Program-made: the position numbers and the translations under genes
Part shown: one piece after another, positions 63,069 through 64,000 of the stretch
Position numbering within the stretch: the first letter of the stretch is position 1
Layout: the number at the start of each line of letters is the position of its first letter
Notes under the pieces: generated by a model
What the model saw: the letters and a program-made list of their open reading frames with translations, nothing else
Told to the model about the DNA's origin: nothing
The model's database searches: none
Assembly (NCBI GenBank): GCA_002148405.1
Contig: MUGG01000146.1
Location: forward strand, 1-64,000
Length of the DNA stretch: 64,000 nucleotides
From: Alkalinema sp. CACIAM 70d
GTDB lineage: Bacteria > Cyanobacteriota > Cyanobacteriia > Leptolyngbyales > Leptolyngbyaceae
Direction: 5' to 3'

Positions 63069-63088
63069 CGCCTGTAGCAGGACAGGCG
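63069..63088. terminator. Hairpin between convergent genes
   Basis: CGCCTGT / ACAGGCG (7 bp, 6-base loop) sits between the CysQ-like gene and the potassium channel gene. The T-tract is weak on either side, so it is only a candidate bidirectional terminator. Confidence 0.45.
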
Positions 63089-63107
63089 ATCGTCCTCAAA
63101 CCTGCGG

Positions 63108-64000
63108 TTAAATTGTTTCAGGGTGATCGTAGGCGGGATCATTGAATTTACGTTTGACAATATAGCGCTGCACCAACTTGGGTAGATCTCCCCGGTGCCC
63201 CATCACAATAAGAATATCTTCCCGTTCTAAAACCAGCGATCGTCGGGGATGAATAATCATTTGGCCATCGGCTTTCCGCAGCGCCACAATGATAAACGTT
63301 CCTTTCCCTCGCGCCTCCACTGTACCCACCGTACTACCGAGTAAGGGCGAATTGGGCGCGATCGCCACCTCATCGACTTGGACATCCACCTTGGAAAGCA
63401 ACTCATTCAACGTATTGCGCCCATCCCCTTCATCCAAAAAGTCCAGGGTAGCGGGATGGGTAATCATGTGAGCAATCCGCGCTGCACTAATAGATGCAGG
63501 TAGGATCACTTGATCAGCCCCTGCTAAACGTAACTTTTTTTCTGTCGATGGAATTTCTCCACGCGCCAGAATACGGAGTTCGGGGTTAAGTTCTCTGGCG
63601 GTCAGGGTAATAAAAACATTGGTAGCATCATCCGGCAACACAGACGCCAAAACGTGAGCCCGTTCAATGCCCACAGCCCTGAGGACATCTTCATCTGCCG
63701 CATTTCCCGTTTTAACGAGATAGCCTAAGGATTCTGCGATCTCTGTTCGCTCTGGATCGTTATCAATCACCACAAACGCAATACGAGATTCCTCAAGCCG
63801 TCGGGCCAAAATTTGCCCAATCCGCCCAAAGCCACAAATAATGGCATGGTGTTCCAGCATTTCAATTCCACGTACCATGCGCCGTTGCCCCAAAACGTCC
63901 TGTAATTCACCCTCAGTAATCATTTGAATAAATCCCCCCACGATGTAGACCGCTGAAGAAGTGCCAGAAATAATGACAAAAATTGTAAAAATTTTCAGTT
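63108..64000 (-). CDS. Potassium channel protein with RCK domain (N terminus cut by edge)
   Basis: The gene runs off the right edge. The frame stays open from 63108 to base 64000 (about 297 residues seen). The first visible residues (LKIFTIFVIISGTSSAVYIVGGF) are the last membrane helix of a two-helix K+ channel. Then come GELQDVLGQRRM, an RCK-N Rossmann fold (AIICGFGRIGQILARRL) and an RCK-C domain. The ion pore with its TVGYG filter lies beyond the window. It is of the Kch/MthK type. A GTG at 63941 exists but is not the true start. Confidence 0.85.
   Translation of the reverse strand, partial: LKIFTIFVIISGTSSAVYIVGGFIQMITEGELQDVLGQRRMVRGIEMLEHHAIICGFGRIGQILARRLEESRIAFVVIDNDPERTEIAESLGYLVKTGNAADEDVLRAVGIERAHVLASVLPDDATNVFITLTARELNPELRILARGEIPSTEKKLRLAGADQVILPASISAARIAHMITHPATLDFLDEGDGRNTLNELLSKVDVQVDEVAIAPNSPLLGSTVGTVEARGKGTFIIVALRKADGQMIIHPRRSLVLEREDILIVMGHRGDLPKLVQRYIVKRKFNDPAYDHPETI

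Noticed and set aside
63069..63088. Strong intrinsic terminator for the CysQ-like gene
   Set aside because: The hairpin is real but lacks a T-tract on both strands, so I list it only as a weak candidate.
1..64000. tRNA, rRNA, CRISPR arrays, insertion sequences, prophage attachment sites
   Set aside because: No cloverleaf with a GGTTCGAATC-type T-arm, no repeat-spacer array, no transposase frame and no integrase were seen by eye.

Overview
The window comes from a cyanobacterial chromosome. It carries photosystem and electron-transport genes (the start of psbA, petM, psb30, psb34, ycf39, ndhD), an NblR-type phycobilisome-degradation regulator, a PEP-CTERM protein and several cyanobacteria-only families (DUF2949, DUF2808). 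The HIP1 palindrome GCGATCGC and its core are scattered through most genes. I see no rRNA, tRNA, CRISPR array, insertion sequence or prophage. The genus cannot be read from the sequence; a filamentous, non-heterocystous lineage is only a guess.

Layout. 1-6.6 kb: the 5' end of psbA (cut by the left edge) with its promoter, a J-domain/pentapeptide-repeat fusion, a DUF2949 protein, the nblR-DUF192 pair, nadK, ycf39 and petM. 6.6-14 kb: pdxA, a periplasmic TPR protein, the gpmI-secG-metallopeptidase operon, and the KtrB/KtrA potassium transporter. 14-24 kb: a membrane GT2 glycosyltransferase, a CrtISO-like flavoprotein, an EamA transporter, and a universal-stress-like gene preceded by a clear ydaO-type (cyclic di-AMP) riboswitch. 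A large TPR protein and psb34 follow. 24-36 kb: thiG and thiO separated by a GNAT acetyltransferase, ndhD, a PilT-like ATPase with a doubled N-terminal domain, a GT2 enzyme, cobU and rnz. 36-48 kb: a SpoIID-like protein, a Tat-exported PhoX phosphatase, a membrane NACHT NTPase and a 1435-residue response regulator/six-PAS/histidine kinase/receiver protein, with a separate PAS protein and a 53-residue CxxC protein beside it. 48-54 kb: a P-type cation ATPase, then a small accessory block made of a J-domain protein, an HNH-nuclease-like protein and a hicBA toxin-antitoxin pair whose toxin gene is interrupted by a stop codon. 54-64 kb: a PEBP protein, an exported RidA-like protein, an alpha/beta hydrolase, psb30, a YkgJ protein, a half-size UPF0016 transporter pair, DUF4149, DUF2808, a MIF tautomerase, a PEP-CTERM/DUF4114 protein, a CysQ-like nucleotidase and a potassium channel cut by the right edge.

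How the parts relate. Photosynthesis upkeep (psbA, ycf39, psb34, psb30, petM, nblR) and thiamine, PLP and cobamide cofactor synthesis are spread over single genes and short operons. Potassium and c-di-AMP themes recur (ktrBA, the riboswitch-controlled stress gene, the RCK channel), although they are not adjacent.

The best candidates for something new are the tightly coupled J-domain/HNH gene pair at 51751-53381, the riboswitch-controlled stress gene, and a recurring habit of short tandem duplications that straddle the stop codons of genes.
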